DNA of 14,865 nt from positions 1 through 14,865 of the forward strand of contig JAIOPF010000054.1 of NCBI GenBank assembly GCA_021414045.1, read 5' to 3'. Made by a program: the position numbers and the translations under genes. Below, in pieces: positions 13,579 through 14,865 of the stretch (positions are counted from its first letter, which is position 1; each line of letters begins with the position of its first letter). This DNA comes from Deltaproteobacteria bacterium. GTDB taxonomy: Bacteria; UBA10199; DSSB01. The notes beneath the pieces were generated by a model. It was not told the origin of the DNA. It was given only the letters and a program-made list of their open reading frames with translations, and did not search any database.

Positions 13579-14865
13579 TCACTCGACCTCAAAATGGGCT
13601 TCCACTTTGCGGATCCGGCTTCCCGACCATCCGCTTTTTCCCTCGGGAAAAAGGGCTTCCAAGACCTCACTGGGACGAATGCTCCCGGAAGTCTGGCCGA
13701 ATCGGGTCACCAGATGAAGTTGGTTCGGAGCGACCACCTCGATATCCTTGATAAATGGTCGAATATCGACCGATTTTAGTTCTTTCGCCCGCCGCCTCTC
13801 GATCCGAACTTCCGGTGAGTTTCTTAAGGTCAGCACCCGATCGGGCAAGTCGCCGGAGAATTCCTGCTCCGAGCCGAGAACATCGATGGCATAGACCTGC
13901 TCGCGTATCGCGCTGTTGAGCGAGGTTCCTTTGCGTTCGAGAGTCCGGGCTTGGGTGAAGGAAATCCCCGCCGGCAACTCTTCGTTCATCCGCGCCAGAA
14001 AATCTTCGGGCGCGAGGAACTCAGTCAGTTCGATGTCCAGGTACTCGGCTTCACTTTCGACGCCGACGGGTTGGGGAGGACTCAAACTGACCAGCATCAT
14101 CGGGTTGAAACCCTTCGAGTATCCCACGGGGATCTCCGAGCGTTTCATCGCCCGATGCAGCAAGGTCGCCAGATCGAGGTGACTTAAAAAAGCGGCTTCG
14201 CCCAATTTTGTAAATCGGGCGCGAATTCTTTGTACTGTCGGAGGAGCGTCAAACTTCGACGTTTCCGCCGGGGGATTGGCGAGGCTCTGCTCGGTTTCGC
14301 CCTTGAGGAGGCGACCCCGAGTGGAAAAAGCCTGCACTTTTTCCTCTCCGGGAAGATACCGGTAGTTGACGTTGAGGACCTTGCGAAAATCGCAGACCCC
14401 GCAGTCGCTGCACTTCCCGGTCGAACAATCCTCGATGAACGCCAGGTCGTGCGAGGCTTCCAGTTCTTCCCACAGAAAATCTTTTTTCATGTCGACGAAG
14501 AGGTGGTCCCAGGGCAGGACCTCCTCGCGGGGACGGCGGCGCGTGACATAGAAGTCCGGGTCCAGCCCCGTTTCGGCGAAGGCCCGTTGCCAGGCCTGAA
14601 AATCCAGCTGTTCGTCCCATTCGTCGAAGCGGCAGCCCAGCTCATGGGCCCGGACGATGGTGTGCGCCAAGCGGCGGTCGCCGCGGCTAAAGACGCCCTC
14701 CAAGTAGCTCATCGTGAGCCCATGGGTCTTGAAGCGGATCCCTCGCACATGCAGGGCGCGATGCAGCATCTCGTGCTTGGCCTCGACCTCGGCCATGGAG
14801 AGTTGCGGCTCCCACTGAAAGGGCGTGAAAGGTTTGGGGACGAAGGAAGAGCAACCGATATTGAT
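13579..14865 (-). CDS. Radical SAM protein C-terminal part fused to DUF2344 domain (5' end outside window)
   Basis: Partial: the frame is open to the window edge and continues upstream. The first visible residues (INIGCSSFVPKPFTPFQWEPQ) are the hallmark of the TIGR03960-type B12-binding radical SAM family; the CxxxCxxC motif itself lies beyond the window. A Cys cluster follows (CSTGKCSDCGVC). The last ~200 residues (from IRARFTKLGEAAFLSHLDL, with GYSKGFNPMMLVSLSPP) are the radical-SAM-linked DUF2344/TIGR03936 domain. In many genomes these two parts are separate neighbouring genes; here they are one polypeptide. The gene is next to rng and rplU-rpmA as in deltaproteobacteria and clostridia, suggesting an RNA or ribosome-related role that is still undefined. 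An internal ATG at 14796 is not the start. Confidence 0.9.
   Translation of the reverse strand: MNIGCSSFVPKPFTPFQWEPQLSMAEVEAKHEMLHRALHVRGIRFKTHGLTMSYLEGVFSRGDRRLAHTIVRAHELGCRFDEWDEQLDFQAWQRAFAETGLDPDFYVTRRRPREEVLPWDHLFVDMKKDFLWEELEASHDLAFIEDCSTGKCSDCGVCDFRKVLNVNYRYLPGEEKVQAFSTRGRLLKGETEQSLANPPAETSKFDAPPTVQRIRARFTKLGEAAFLSHLDLATLLHRAMKRSEIPVGYSKGFNPMMLVSLSPPQPVGVESEAEYLDIELTEFLAPEDFLARMNEELPAGISFTQARTLERKGTSLNSAIREQVYAIDVLGSEQEFSGDLPDRVLTLRNSPEVRIERRRAKELKSVDIRPFIKDIEVVAPNQLHLVTRFGQTSGSIRPSEVLEALFPEGKSGWSGSRIRKVEAHFEVE

Overview
The window looks like the chromosome of a Gram-negative, deltaproteobacterium-like organism with moderately high GC. Two things point there. The gene order radical-SAM/DUF2344 protein, RNase G, L21, L27, Obg, glutamate 5-kinase is common in deltaproteobacterial lineages. 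There are also several lipoprotein or Sec signal peptides and two near-consensus sigma-54 (-24/-12) promoters. The exact phylum cannot be settled from this sequence. Every gene but one is on the minus strand, so transcription runs from high to low coordinates.

Right part (8234-14865), housekeeping. A radical-SAM/DUF2344 fusion protein, cut by the window edge, is followed by ribonuclease G. A separate unit carries rplU and rpmA, then a strong intrinsic-terminator hairpin, then obgE, proB and a TPR lipoprotein. Between rng and rplU, on the opposite strand, sits a 38-residue membrane microprotein gene with a very good Shine-Dalgarno sequence.

Middle part (5701-8233), the most unusual unit. A Sec-exported protein carries nine TFPPE-type motifs, six of them in a tandem 8-residue array. 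It overlaps by ATGA a cobalamin-type radical SAM enzyme of 557 residues. The pair lies behind a near-perfect sigma-54 promoter, with an AT-rich palindrome about 100 bp upstream that could be an activator site. A repetitive substrate-like protein translationally coupled to a radical SAM enzyme resembles a peptide- or protein-modification system. This is an inference, and I recognise no described family for the repeat protein.

Left part (20-5602), accessory envelope genes. In transcription order these are: an exported helical protein; a membrane-anchored diheme cytochrome c resembling TsdA thiosulfate dehydrogenase, including the conserved Cys that acts as a haem ligand there; a Cys-rich lipoprotein; a three-helix membrane protein; a protein of unknown function whose reading frame appears split by a frameshift and which has its own sigma-54 promoter; and a class 3 lipase lipoprotein with a complete Ser-Asp-His triad.
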